A stretch of DNA of 64,000 nucleotides. It comes from an uncultured Myxococcales bacterium (GTDB lineage: Bacteria > Myxococcota_A > UBA9042 > DTJE01). The translations under genes and the position numbers were made by a program. The notes below the pieces were generated by a model that saw nothing but the letters and a program-made list of their open reading frames with translations, did no database searches and had not been told where the DNA came from. The stretch is from contig CAIOFV010000105.1 of the NCBI GenBank assembly GCA_903857665.1, positions 186,001 to 250,000 of the forward strand, written 5' to 3'. Positions 8,326 through 17,019 of the stretch are shown here, in pieces. Each line of letters begins with the position of its first letter. Position 1 is the stretch's first letter.

Positions 8326-10008
8326 ATGGGCGGGGACCGGCACGAGGAACTGCGGCGATTCTTCCGGGACGCAGGAGCCGATTCGGACGGCTTCCTTCCC
8401 GACGACGGCACGCACACCCTGTCCACGGGCGAGTCCCTGCCCTTCCTGTTCGTCGATCCGGGGACGGACGCCGCCCAGGACCTTCCCGGGCGCCCCCCCT
8501 ACCGGCGCGGCGTCTTCGCCACCATGTACCGCGGCCGCACCTGGACGATGCGCCAGTATGCCGGCTTCGGGACCTCCGACGACACGAACGGGCGGTTCCG
8601 GTACCTGCTGGAGCGGGGCCAGACCGGCCTGTCGATGGCTTTCGACCTGCCGACCCAGATGGGGATGGACCCGGACGACCCCCGGGCCGCGGGCGAGGTG
8701 GGCCGCGCAGGCGTGTCCGTCGCCACCGTGGACGACCTGGCGCGCATCTTCGACGGCATCCCGCTGGACCAGGTGTCGGTTTCGGTCACCGCCAACGCGA
8801 CCGCGCCGATCCTGGTGGGGATGTTCCAGGTCGTGGCCGAGGAGCGGGGCATGGACCCCGCCCGGCTGGAGGGCACCGTCCAGAACGACGTGCTGAAGGA
8901 GTACGTGGCGCGAGGGACGTACATCTATCCGCCGCGGCCCAGCCTGGCCCTGGCCGCGGACCTCGTCGTCCACCTGCACCGCACGATGCCGCACTTCCAC
9001 TCCATCAGCATCAGCGGCTACCACATCCGGGAGGCCGGCGCCGACGCGGTGCAGGAGGTCGGCTTCACGCTGGCCAACGGCCTCACGTATGTCCGGGCGG
9101 TGCAGGCCCGGGGACTGGACGTGGACGCCTTCGCGCCGCGGCTGTCCTTCTTCTTCGCCTGCCACAACAACTTCTTCGAGGAAATCGCGAAGTTCCGGGC
9201 GGCCCGCGTGGCCTGGGCCACCCTCATGAAGGACCGTCTGGGCGCGGTTGACCCCCGATCGATGGCCATCCGCTTCCACACGCAGACCGGCGGCAGCACC
9301 CTGACGGCCCAGCAGCCCGAAAACAACGTCGTGCGCGTGACGCTCCAGGCGCTGGCCGCAGTGCTGGGCGGGACGCAGTCGCTGCACACCAACGCGCTGG
9401 ACGAGGCGCTGTCCCTTCCGTCCGAGGCCACGGCCCACCTGGCCCTGCGCACCCAGCAGGTCATCGCCGAGGAGTCCCATGTCCGCGACGTGGTGGACCC
9501 CCTCGGGGGATCGCACCTGGTCGAGTCCCTGACGGATCGCATCGCGCGCGGGGCACTGGCCCTGGTGGACCGGATCGAGGACCTGGGCGGCGTGGTCCGG
9601 TGCATCGAGGACGGCTGGATCCAGCGGCAGATCGACGAATCGGCCTACCGGGCGCAGCGGTCCATCGATTCGGGAAGGCACCGCATCGTCGGCCTCAACT
9701 GCCACCGGGAACAGGGGCCCGAGGCCGATCGGGGCGCGTTGACGCCGCGGCGCACGGACGGAAGCCGCCCTCCGGAGGCGCAGGAGGCCCTGGAGGCGGG
9801 ACGTCGCGACGAACTGCGGCGCTTCCGATCCGCCCGGAACGAGCCGGTCGCGCGGACGTCCCTGGAAGGCGTCACCGACGCGGCGGCGGGCGGAGGCGAG
9901 GTCGTGCCCGCCATCGTCGAGGCCGTCCGCAGCCGCGCCACGCTCGGCGAGATCGCCCGGGCACTGGAAGCCGCGTACGGTCGGGCGCGGCCAGCGGGCG
10001 CGCGATAG
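8326..10008 (+). CDS. Methylmalonyl-CoA mutase, catalytic (large/N-terminal) subunit
   Basis: A 560-residue TIM-barrel subunit of the acyl-CoA mutase family. It carries the family blocks [25 protein letters not shown], split here as the typical RxW-TxRQYAGF region, then [13 protein letters not shown], the substrate-pocket segment [17 protein letters not shown], and the radical-channel block [18 protein letters not shown]. The cobalamin-binding domain (DxHxxG...SxL...GG) normally fused at the C terminus is absent; the chain ends after a charged tail. A separate B12-binding small subunit must therefore exist elsewhere. Isobutyryl-CoA or ethylmalonyl-CoA mutase activity is possible, but the biotin carboxylase and carrier upstream support propionyl-CoA to succinyl-CoA conversion. 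Confidence 0.9.
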   Translation: MGGDRHEELRRFFRDAGADSDGFLPDDGTHTLSTGESLPFLFVDPGTDAAQDLPGRPPYRRGVFATMYRGRTWTMRQYAGFGTSDDTNGRFRYLLERGQTGLSMAFDLPTQMGMDPDDPRAAGEVGRAGVSVATVDDLARIFDGIPLDQVSVSVTANATAPILVGMFQVVAEERGMDPARLEGTVQNDVLKEYVARGTYIYPPRPSLALAADLVVHLHRTMPHFHSISISGYHIREAGADAVQEVGFTLANGLTYVRAVQARGLDVDAFAPRLSFFFACHNNFFEEIAKFRAARVAWATLMKDRLGAVDPRSMAIRFHTQTGGSTLTAQQPENNVVRVTLQALAAVLGGTQSLHTNALDEALSLPSEATAHLALRTQQVIAEESHVRDVVDPLGGSHLVESLTDRIARGALALVDRIEDLGGVVRCIEDGWIQRQIDESAYRAQRSIDSGRHRIVGLNCHREQGPEADRGALTPRRTDGSRPPEAQEALEAGRRDELRRFRSARNEPVARTSLEGVTDAAAGGGEVVPAIVEAVRSRATLGEIARALEAAYGRARPAGAR

Positions 10009-10036
10009 GGATTCAGGAACGGACGGGAGGCGTCCT

Positions 10037-11200
10037 GTGGACGTGGCGGGCCTGGCTCGGGACCGGCAGGTTCTGGTGGTCCTCGGCGATGGTGGGGTCG
10101 GCAAGACCACCGTCGCCGCGGCGATGGCCGCCCGCCTGGCCCTCTCGGGTCGCCGCGTTCTGGCCGTCACCGTCGATCCGGCCAATCGCCTGAAGGATGC
10201 CCTGGGGCTGTCGGGCCGGCCGGGCGTCGAGGAACCCGTGTCCCTGGCCGCGCTGGGGCCCATCACCCCCGGCGGCACCCTGTCGGCGATGGTGCTGGAC
10301 ACCGCGACGGAGCTGGACCGCCTGGTCCTCCGCGTGGCCCCGACCGACGAGGCCCGCCGCCGCATCATGGACAACGTGTTCTACCGCAAGGCCGTGACCC
10401 GGATGGCCGGCACGCACGAATACATGGCCATGGAGCGCCTGCTGGAGGCGCTGGAATCCGGCCGCTACGACCTGGTGGTGCTGGACACGCCTCCCGAACG
10501 GCACGCGCTGGATTTCCTGGACGCGCCGGATCGGCTGGACGCGCTGCTGGGGTCCGAAGCCTTCCGCCTGTTCGTGGGGGCCTCCGCGGGGCTGTCCCGG
10601 GTGGGGCTCAGCGCGGTGCGATGGCGAAGCGTGGTGCTGAAGGGGATCGGCAAGTTCGCGGGCGAGGAGACGTTCCTGGCCACCCTGGATTTCCTGCTGG
10701 CGTTTTCGCCGCTGTTCGACGGATTCCGGGAGCGGGCCGCCCGGGTCAAGGCGCTCCTGTCCAGCCGACAGACCACCACCGTGCTGGTCGGCCGCCCCCA
10801 GCCCGGCGCGGCCCTCCGCCTGAAGGAGGCCGCCGGCGAGCTGTCCCGTCGCGGCCTGCTGCCCGCGGTGGTGCTGGTGAACCGGGTGCACGCCTGGCCG
10901 CCGCCGGGGTGCGGTGTCCCGTCGGACGCCGAAGTGGACGTCGAGGCCCTCCGCAGGACGCTGCTGGCCGAACCGGCCCTGCAACTGGTGGACAGGGCAG
11001 CCCTGGCCCGCCTGGCGGCCGAGGCCGGGGCCCTCGCCGTCGAGTACCGGGAGGAGGCCGGCGAGGACGCCAGCCGCGTGGCCGAGGTGCGGAACGCCGT
11101 GGCGCCGGTGCCGGTGGTGCCGATCCCCCTGATGCGGGGGGAGTTGCGCGATCTGGGCGGGCTGGCCGCGCTGGTGGGCTTCCTGGATGCGGCGGTCTGA
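10037..11200 (+). CDS. ArsA/GET3-family ATPase
   Basis: A 387-residue SIMIBI-class ATPase. The P-loop is VVLGDGGVGKTTVAAAMAARLA, followed by a switch-I-like TVDPANRLKDALG and the Walker B-like LVVLDTPPERHALDFLDAP, which is the typical ArsA/GET3 signature. Canonical ArsA has a signature lysine (GKGGVGKT); here that residue is Asp, as in the lysine-lacking partner subunits seen in Actinobacteria and myxobacteria, so it may need a second subunit or act differently. GTG start with SD GGGAGG. It follows the mutase gene by 28 bp. A chaperone role for the mutase, which is usually the task of the MeaB G-protein, is speculation. Confidence 0.8.
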   Translation: MDVAGLARDRQVLVVLGDGGVGKTTVAAAMAARLALSGRRVLAVTVDPANRLKDALGLSGRPGVEEPVSLAALGPITPGGTLSAMVLDTATELDRLVLRVAPTDEARRRIMDNVFYRKAVTRMAGTHEYMAMERLLEALESGRYDLVVLDTPPERHALDFLDAPDRLDALLGSEAFRLFVGASAGLSRVGLSAVRWRSVVLKGIGKFAGEETFLATLDFLLAFSPLFDGFRERAARVKALLSSRQTTTVLVGRPQPGAALRLKEAAGELSRRGLLPAVVLVNRVHAWPPPGCGVPSDAEVDVEALRRTLLAEPALQLVDRAALARLAAEAGALAVEYREEAGEDASRVAEVRNAVAPVPVVPIPLMRGELRDLGGLAALVGFLDAAV

Positions 11201-11233
11201 TCGGCCGCACGGGACCGCGACGAAGGACCGCGA

Positions 11234-11950
11234 TCAGCGCTTGCGCGCGCCGAACCGCAGGCGCCAGGGCATCTTCAGCGACTCCCAGAAGATCCCGCTG
11301 CCCAGCTTGGACTCGCCGCGGGTGCGGTCGGGGAACGTGATCGGGACCTCGACGATCCGGAATCCCTTCCGGTGGGCCCGGAAGTTCATTTCCATCTGGA
11401 AGGCGTAGCCGGCGGCCCCGACCTCGTCCAGCGCGATCGCCTGGAGCACCTCGCGCTTCCACGCCTTGAAGCCGCCCGTCAGGTCGATGACCGGCACGCC
11501 GAGGATCGTCCGCGCGTACAGGTTCCCGCCCATGCTGAGGATCTTGCGCTTGAGCGGCCAGTCCTCGGTTTCGCCTCCCCGGACGTACCGCGACCCGATG
11601 ACCACGTCGGCCCTTTCCAGGCCCGCCAGCACATCGCCCAGGAAGTGCGGCGGGTGGCTGAAGTCGCAGTCCATCTGCACGATGACGTCGTAGCCGCGCG
11701 CCAGGCAGTCCTTGAAGCCCGCCACGTACGCCTTGCCCAGGCCCTGCTTGCCTTCCCGCGACAGCAGGCGGACCTGCGGGTCGGTCGTCGCAAGGTCGGC
11801 CACGATCCGCCCGGTCCCGTCCGGCGACGAATCGTCCACGACCAGGATGTCCGCCGCGGGGACAACTTCGTGGATTGCCGGGATGATCAGACCGATGTTC
11901 TCGGCCTCGTTATAGGTCGGGATGACGATGACGATACGACGGTCGGCCAC
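11234..11950 (-). CDS. Polyprenyl-phosphate mannosyltransferase-like GT2 enzyme (DPM1 type)
   Basis: A 238-residue family-2 glycosyltransferase. It opens with IVIVIPTYNEAENI, then has the nucleotide-binding VVDDSSPDGTG and the catalytic DCDFSHPP (usually DADLSHPP in Dpm1). GSRYVRGG and the acceptor-loop region DLTGGFKAWKR also follow the polyprenol-monophosphomannose synthase pattern. No C-terminal membrane helices are present, as in the soluble bacterial and fungal class. It would load mannose or another sugar onto a polyprenyl phosphate at the inner membrane. GTG start with SD GCGGAGG seven bases upstream. It converges on the ArsA-like gene. Confidence 0.88.
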   Translation of the reverse strand: MADRRIVIVIPTYNEAENIGLIIPAIHEVVPAADILVVDDSSPDGTGRIVADLATTDPQVRLLSREGKQGLGKAYVAGFKDCLARGYDVIVQMDCDFSHPPHFLGDVLAGLERADVVIGSRYVRGGETEDWPLKRKILSMGGNLYARTILGVPVIDLTGGFKAWKREVLQAIALDEVGAAGYAFQMEMNFRAHRKGFRIVEVPITFPDRTRGESKLGSGIFWESLKMPWRLRFGARKR

Positions 11951-12055
11951 GGGACGCCTCCGCGAGGGGCGGTGCGATACTGCCACTTCCGGCGTCGCGA
12001 ATCCAGCCTCGTCGCTCCCCGGGTCGCAAGGGGTTCGAGGCTCCGGGCCGCTTTC

Positions 12056-12082
12056 TTGACACACCCGCGACCGCGGCATAAC
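12056..12082 (+). promoter_or_regulatory. Promoter of the outer-membrane protein gene
   Basis: A perfect TTGACA (12056-12061) is followed after 15 bp by CATAAC (12077-12082). The spacer is short; a shifted -10 (TAACTT) would give 17 bp. The ATG at 12105 follows GGGAGG. Confidence 0.45.
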
Positions 12083-12104
12083 TTCGTCCAGCCGGGAGGT
12101 TTCC

Positions 12105-13028
12105 ATGCGGTTCGCGCACGTTCCAGGCATCTTCGGGATCCTCGTGGCCCTGGCGGTCGCGGCGGCGCCCGTCCTTGCCCGGGAAAACGGGGCGCCGGCC
12201 CGCGCGCTGGGCATGGGGGACGCCGTCCGAGCCATGGGCATGGGGACATCGGGCCTCTACTTCAACCCCGCCGGCATGGCCCAGACCATGAGCTACGCGA
12301 TCGACCTCGGCTACGGCTACAAGGCGTGGACCACCGGGCACAACGGCCACATCTCGTTCGTGGACTCCAAGACCAATCCCGACCTGGCCGGCGGCGCGGG
12401 CTATACCTACACCAACGCCAACCGGGACGGGATCAAGACCCAGCTCCACGACCTGCGGTTCGCGGTGGCTTCCCAGTATCGCTCCAGGAACATCCAGCTG
12501 TGCTACGGCGGCGGCTTCCGGTACATGAAGGTCCAGCAGGACGCGACCAGCAGCGCCTATCGCCAGAGCCGGTGGGCCCCGACGATGGACCTGGGCCTCC
12601 TGGTGGGATTCAACGACCTCTTCTACATCGGCGTGGCCGCCCAGAACATCATCAAGATGCCGGTGTTGAAGGCCCGCAATGCGACCGGGCTCCCCGTCGC
12701 CCCCCGATCGGTGGGCGTCGGCCTGGGCATCCAGTACTCGATCCTGCACTGGGGCGTGGACGTGGACATCGACCTCCAGTCCAAGGGCGGCAACACGGCG
12801 ACCGTCAGCCCGATGACCGGCCTGGAACTGACGCTGGCGCAGATGATCGCGGTTCGGGCCGGGTTCACCTGGGACCGGGTCGGCACGCTGGCCCACGACC
12901 AGAAGCGCGTGACGGTCGGCCTGGGCTACGTGTCGAAATACGTGGGCATCGACGTCGGCTACGGCATCGACGTGACCCACGCGACGGAATGGCTCATCGA
13001 ATCCTCCGTCCGAGTGTTCTTGCCCTGA
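12105..13028 (+). CDS. Outer-membrane beta-barrel protein (FadL/PorV-like class), function unknown
   Basis: A 307-residue exported protein with a clear Sec signal peptide (cleavage after the LARE region, about residue 26). The mature start ARALGMGDAVRAMGMGTSGLYFNPAG is written here in two parts, ARALGMGDAVRAM and GMGTSGLYFNPAGMA. Its gly-met rich strand plus FNPAG motif is typical of FadL/PorV/UPF0164-type barrels. Alternating hydrophobic strands continue to a C-terminal SSVRVFLP. It probably sits in the outer membrane; the ligand is not predictable. It has its own promoter and ends 54 bp before the Kazal lipoprotein gene, which also appears to have its own. Confidence 0.75.
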   Translation: MRFAHVPGIFGILVALAVAAAPVLARENGAPARALGMGDAVRAMGMGTSGLYFNPAGMAQTMSYAIDLGYGYKAWTTGHNGHISFVDSKTNPDLAGGAGYTYTNANRDGIKTQLHDLRFAVASQYRSRNIQLCYGGGFRYMKVQQDATSSAYRQSRWAPTMDLGLLVGFNDLFYIGVAAQNIIKMPVLKARNATGLPVAPRSVGVGLGIQYSILHWGVDVDIDLQSKGGNTATVSPMTGLELTLAQMIAVRAGFTWDRVGTLAHDQKRVTVGLGYVSKYVGIDVGYGIDVTHATEWLIESSVRVFLP

Positions 13029-13049
13029 CCCGGGCCCTTACCGTACACT
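13020..13049 (+). promoter_or_regulatory. Possible promoter of the Kazal lipoprotein gene
   Basis: TTGCCC (13020-13025) overlaps the end of the preceding gene; after 18 bp comes TACACT (13044-13049), 33 bp ahead of the ATG. Confidence 0.35.
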
Positions 13050-13082
13050 ATTGCAAGCGCACCTTTGTGTTGGGAGGATGCC

Positions 13083-14519
13083 ATGGCCGTTCGCTCCGTG
13101 CTCCGCTCGTCCCTGTGGGCCGCCGCCCTCACCCTGGCCCTGGCCTGCGGTGGCGGGACCAGGCATACGGACCCCGGAACTCCCGAGGACACCATCGACG
13201 AACTGGAACTGATCGAACAGGACACGGTCGATGTCGATGCGCCGGACGTCGCGCCCGTCGATAACGGCGACGTGGGCCGGGACGTGCCGAAGGACGAGGT
13301 CGTCACGGATGCCCAGGACATCCCGCCGGACGGGGAACTCCCGGACGTTCCCCCGGATGTCCCGCCGGAAACCACCAACCCGCCGCAGTGTCCCTGCGAC
13401 CAGACCCTCGTGGGCGCGGAGGTCTGCCTGCAGGACGCCATCACCCTGGCACGGACCGAGTTCAAGAGCGACGTCTGCGCCAAGTGCGCCCTGTGCGCCA
13501 ACGATCCGGCCACCTGCGACGGCTGCACCGGCACCCGGACGGACTGCGTGGACCTTCCCGAGGCCAACTACTACACCTGGCGCGGCGCGTGCGAGCCCTG
13601 CCCCTGCACCCTGCAGAACGAATGTGACCGCATTTCGTTCCCGGGCTGCGGCGCGGTCTGCGGCGACAAGGGCGGCGTCCAGACCGACTACGCCGACCTC
13701 TGCGCGATGAAGAGCGACCTCAACTGCCTGCTCACCTACGATACGAAGATCGTGAACTTCGGGGCCTGCGCGACGCCCGTGTGCGAGGCCTGCGTGGGCC
13801 TGGCCCTGAACCCGGTCTGCGCGACGGATGGCAAGACCTACGACAACCAGTGCTCGCTGGCGAACTGCGGCTCCCCGGCCACCCGGAAGTGCCAGGGAAC
13901 GTGCATCGGTTCGGGCTTCTGCCCGTCCTGCACGACGGATTGCTCGCCGGTCTGCGGCGAGGACGGCATCACCTACGGCAACACCTGCGCGGCCACCACC
14001 TGCGGCACGGGCACCAAGAAGGTGGCGTACGCCGGGTTCTGCTGCCCGGATTGCGACGCCGACCCCGTCAGCGAAGTGTGCGGGACCGACGGCAAGGTGT
14101 ACAAGAACCAGTGCCTGGCGCTGTGCCATGGCGCCGCGCCCTGCAGCGACACGGGCACCGAGGTCTGCGGCAACGACGGCCTGAACTACCCGAACATCTG
14201 CTGGGCGACCTGCAAGGCCGGCGGCAGCCTGCACACCGGCGGGTGCACTCGCATCTGCGAGCAGTGCCCGACGACGCTGTCGCCGATCTGCGCGGGCAGC
14301 GTCAACTACCAGAGCGAATGCTACGAGACCTGCCTGGGCGGGACGGGCGGTTCCGCCGGCCTGTGCCCGTTGTGCAGCACCCAGTGCGGCACGATCGACA
14401 GCCCGAAGGCCGGGACCATCGACGGGCCGGTCTGCGGCGCCGACGGCATCACCTACCCGACGTCCTGCTTCCCCGCCAAGTGCTTCGGGGAAACCTGGAA
14501 GACGGGCGCCTGCCCGTAG
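13083..14519 (+). CDS. Lipoprotein with multiple Kazal-type protease-inhibitor domains
   Basis: A 478-residue surface or periplasmic lipoprotein (lipobox LALAC at about residue 23). After an Asp/Pro-rich linker to residue 100 the rest is cysteine-rich. Kazal/follistatin-like units are recognisable by VCATDGKTYDNQC, VCGEDGITYGNTC, VCGTDGKVYKNQC, VCGNDGLNYPNIC and, last, VCGADGITYPTSC. A degenerate one (ICAGSVNYQSEC) and a divergent N-terminal Cys region are also present. Kazal domains inhibit serine proteases through a disulfide-braced loop, so this may protect the surface from proteolysis or bind proteins; bacterial examples are uncharacterised. The many disulfides would need the oxidising machinery seen at 50.5-53.2 kb. 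Confidence 0.88.
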   Translation: MAVRSVLRSSLWAAALTLALACGGGTRHTDPGTPEDTIDELELIEQDTVDVDAPDVAPVDNGDVGRDVPKDEVVTDAQDIPPDGELPDVPPDVPPETTNPPQCPCDQTLVGAEVCLQDAITLARTEFKSDVCAKCALCANDPATCDGCTGTRTDCVDLPEANYYTWRGACEPCPCTLQNECDRISFPGCGAVCGDKGGVQTDYADLCAMKSDLNCLLTYDTKIVNFGACATPVCEACVGLALNPVCATDGKTYDNQCSLANCGSPATRKCQGTCIGSGFCPSCTTDCSPVCGEDGITYGNTCAATTCGTGTKKVAYAGFCCPDCDADPVSEVCGTDGKVYKNQCLALCHGAAPCSDTGTEVCGNDGLNYPNICWATCKAGGSLHTGGCTRICEQCPTTLSPICAGSVNYQSECYETCLGGTGGSAGLCPLCSTQCGTIDSPKAGTIDGPVCGADGITYPTSCFPAKCFGETWKTGACP

Positions 14520-14574
14520 CGGTTCCCATCCCGCCGCCCGCCTTGACTTCCACCCCTCTCCATGACAACGTTTC

Positions 14575-14860
14575 GCCCGGAATCCCCCTTGCGGGTGGAC
14601 GGGGAGGACCCCCGTCCGAGAGGGAAGCGGGTGCGAATCCCGCGCGGTCCCGCCACTGTGAGGGGGCTGGCCGAACGGGCGCCGCCGGCGAGGCGCGCCC
14701 CGGTTCCACGGGTTGGCGGCTGATGCGGTCGCCCTGCCCCGGAGCCAGACGGCCGGGACCCGTTCCGAGGCCACCGGGGGCGACCCCGGGAAGGCGAACG
14801 GTTCCCGGGGACGCCCGATCGGGTGCGCCCCGGCCCCCAAGCCAGGAAACCTGCCCGCAA
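14575..14860 (+). ncRNA. Cobalamin (AdoCbl-type) riboswitch
   Basis: The core is unmistakable: GAGGGAAGCGGGTGCGAATC with CCCGCGCGGTCCCGCCACTGTGAG continuing after it (about 14619-14663), and the B12 box AAGCCAGGAAACCTGCC at 14839-14855. It lies ahead of a TonB-dependent receptor and the btuFCD genes, so B12 binding should shut off uptake. The distance between the CCACTGT element and the B12 box (about 180 nt) is long, implying an extended peripheral helix. Sequence from 14861 to 14988 can form GC hairpins around the translation start and is the probable expression platform. A TTGACT at 14543-14548 may be the -35, but the -10 is poor. Confidence 0.9.
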
Positions 14861-14988
14861 GATGGCCCGGGTGCGCGGCGGCTACCGCGGCACTGGGCGA
14901 TCGGGACCCGGGACATCCCGCGGGCCCTGATCCCCCGGCCCTACTGCCTTCCGCCCCGGACAACCTCTTCGAGGACAAGAGGCGCCCC

Positions 14989-17007
14989 TTGACGCTCGAC
15001 ACGTCCCTTCCGCCGCCCGGGCGCGCGTCGCGCCTTGGCGGCCTGCCGCGATGCGGCGGGTCTCCCGCCGTGACTGCCTGCATCCTCGCGTCGCTCCTCG
15101 TACTTCGGTCGCCGTCGGTCCGGGCCCAGGAGGCCGTGGTGGTCCCGCCCGTGGAGGTCGAGGCGACCGCGGATCGGAAGGACGGGGCCACGGCCACCAC
15201 GCGCATCACGACCCCGGCGGACCTCGAGGCGCCCGGCGGCCCCGCCGCCGCCGTGGACCGGACTCCGGCCGCCCACGTCCGGCAGGCGGGCGGTCCAGGG
15301 CAGGCCGCGTCCCTGTCGGTCCGGGGCGCCGATCCCCAGGGGACGCTCGCCACCCTCGACGGTGTGCCCCTCAACTCGCCCTTCCTGGGAGGCGCGGACC
15401 TCGCGGCCCTGTCGCTGATGCCCCTGGACGCTTTGGAACTGCAGCGCGGCGGCGCCTCCGCCCGCCACGGGACCGACGCCGTAGGCGGGGTGCTGCGCGC
15501 GGTGATCCCGGACCCCCTCGACGGCCCGCTCTACCGCGCCTCGTACCTCTTCGGGTCGTTCGGGACCCACCGCTTGAAGGCGGCGGCCGGCGATTCCACC
15601 GGGACCTTCGGCGCGCTGGCGTCGGCCGGGATCCTGGCATCCGCAGGGGACTACGCGTTCACGGACGCGAACGGGCATGCGCGGCAGCGCCAGCACAACG
15701 CCTCCCTGGCGGTCGAGGGGCTTGCCCGGGCGGGGTACGAGCCGGCGCCGGGACATCGGCTGGGACTGCTGCTCGAGGGCCTGCGGGAGGACCGGGAGGT
15801 CCCGGGCCTGGAGCAGTACCCATCGACCAGCGCCCACCAGCGCAACGATCGCTTCATCGCGCGCCTTTCGTACGAGGGTCCCCGGCTGTTCGGCAACGCG
15901 GGGGCCCTGGATGCACCCGAGGCGGCTTCGTCTCCGGCCAGAGTTTCAAGCACAAACCCGTCGCCGGCGCCCGCGCGCTCGGGTGGGACCGCCGTCCGCG
16001 CCTGGGTGCGGCGCCTGGGGTTCGCCTACGGGGACGCGACACCGCCGATGGGTCCTGCGGTCGATACCCGCCTGGTCGCCTGGGGCGTGGGCGGCGAGGC
16101 CGAAGCCGAGGTCGCGCCCTGGGACGTGGCCTCCCTTTCCGCCGGAGTCGCCGCCACCTGGGACCGGGGCGACGTGCGGCGACTCAGCCAGGCGGCCTAC
16201 AGCCCCCGGCGGATCACCGCCGCAGGTCGCCTGGGAGGTCATGCCGGACGCAGCAACGGCTGGTGGGGCATCGACGCCGACGTCCGCGTCGAATGGGACG
16301 AGGGCTTCGGCGTCCGCGCCCTGCCGCACGCCGGCGCCTTCGTGCGCCCCTACGGACCGTTCCGGATCACCGCCAACGTGGGCCGGGCGTTCCGGCTGCC
16401 CACCCTCGAGGAACTGTACTTCGACGCCGGCTACGTGCAGGGAAACCCCAGCCTGAAACCCGAGGACGCCCTGACCTGGGACGCCGGGATCGAGGCCACG
16501 GGCGCCGGCTGGGGCGTCCGGGCCGCCTACTTCGAGAATCGCGCCCGGAACCTCGTGGTGTTCCTGCCCCGTTCCGCGTTCCTGGTCCGGGCCGAGAATT
16601 CGGGGGGCGCGACCCTCCGGGGCGTGGAGGCGTCCGCAGACGGCCGATGGCGATGGCTGTCGGCCCGGGCGTCCTACACGTTTCTGCATGCGCTGGCCAC
16701 CGATACCGGGAAGCCGCTGCCCGGGCGCCCGGCGCATCGCGTGGCCGGCGAGGCGGCCGTCGAGGTCGGGCCTTTGCGGGTGGCCCTGATGCCGTCCTGG
16801 CAGTCGGCGTTTACGCTGGACCGCTACGGCGCACTGTCGGAGGAAGGGCGCTTCCGGCTGGACGCCCGGGTCGAACTGAGGCCGGCCCGGGGCGTCACGC
16901 TGGCCCTGGACGGAATGAACCTGACCAACGACAGGAACGCGGTGGACTTCCTGCAGTCGCCGCTGCCCGGGTGGTCCCTGTACGGATCGATTCGACTGGA
17001 CCTGTGA
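14989..17007 (+). CDS. btuB: TonB-dependent cobalamin receptor, BtuB-like
   Basis: A TonB-dependent outer-membrane receptor of about 672 residues. After the signal region (…SVRAQE) the plug domain has SLSVRGADPQGTLATLDGVP and the LQRGGASARHGTDAVGG block. The barrel ends with GWSLYGSIRLDL, a typical C-terminal strand. It lies directly under the cobalamin riboswitch and ahead of btuFCD, which fixes the substrate as a corrinoid. The start is uncertain: the frame stays open back into the riboswitch. I chose a TTG after an AAGAGG because it precedes the signal peptide. Around residues 309-333 it contains an in-frame copy of the 72-bp dispersed element, in a barrel loop. Confidence 0.85.
   Translation: MTLDTSLPPPGRASRLGGLPRCGGSPAVTACILASLLVLRSPSVRAQEAVVVPPVEVEATADRKDGATATTRITTPADLEAPGGPAAAVDRTPAAHVRQAGGPGQAASLSVRGADPQGTLATLDGVPLNSPFLGGADLAALSLMPLDALELQRGGASARHGTDAVGGVLRAVIPDPLDGPLYRASYLFGSFGTHRLKAAAGDSTGTFGALASAGILASAGDYAFTDANGHARQRQHNASLAVEGLARAGYEPAPGHRLGLLLEGLREDREVPGLEQYPSTSAHQRNDRFIARLSYEGPRLFGNAGALDAPEAASSPARVSSTNPSPAPARSGGTAVRAWVRRLGFAYGDATPPMGPAVDTRLVAWGVGGEAEAEVAPWDVASLSAGVAATWDRGDVRRLSQAAYSPRRITAAGRLGGHAGRSNGWWGIDADVRVEWDEGFGVRALPHAGAFVRPYGPFRITANVGRAFRLPTLEELYFDAGYVQGNPSLKPEDALTWDAGIEATGAGWGVRAAYFENRARNLVVFLPRSAFLVRAENSGGATLRGVEASADGRWRWLSARASYTFLHALATDTGKPLPGRPAHRVAGEAAVEVGPLRVALMPSWQSAFTLDRYGALSEEGRFRLDARVELRPARGVTLALDGMNLTNDRNAVDFLQSPLPGWSLYGSIRLDL
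15914..15985. repeat. 72-bp dispersed element, copy 2, inside the btuB-like gene
   Basis: This copy runs opposite to the copy at 29897. Ends are CACCCGAG and CTCGGGTG (perfect 8-bp inverted repeat). By hand alignment of the reverse complement, 59 of 72 positions match the 29897 copy; similarity continues a few bases past one end (gcatcca). Its length is 24 codons, so the reading frame is kept and encodes a Pro/Ala/Ser-rich loop (EAASSPARVSSTNPSPAPAR). Confidence 0.7.
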
Positions 17008-17019
17008 CGGGGGACGACG

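Noticed and set aside
14628..14645. A tRNA-like T-arm sequence (GGTGCGAATCC).
   Set aside because: It is part of the conserved core of the cobalamin riboswitch; no acceptor or anticodon arms surround it.
13038..15374. A 778-residue minus-strand frame opposite the Kazal gene and the riboswitch.
   Set aside because: It is the reverse shadow of the Kazal cysteine repeats and crosses the riboswitch and btuB start; no motifs.
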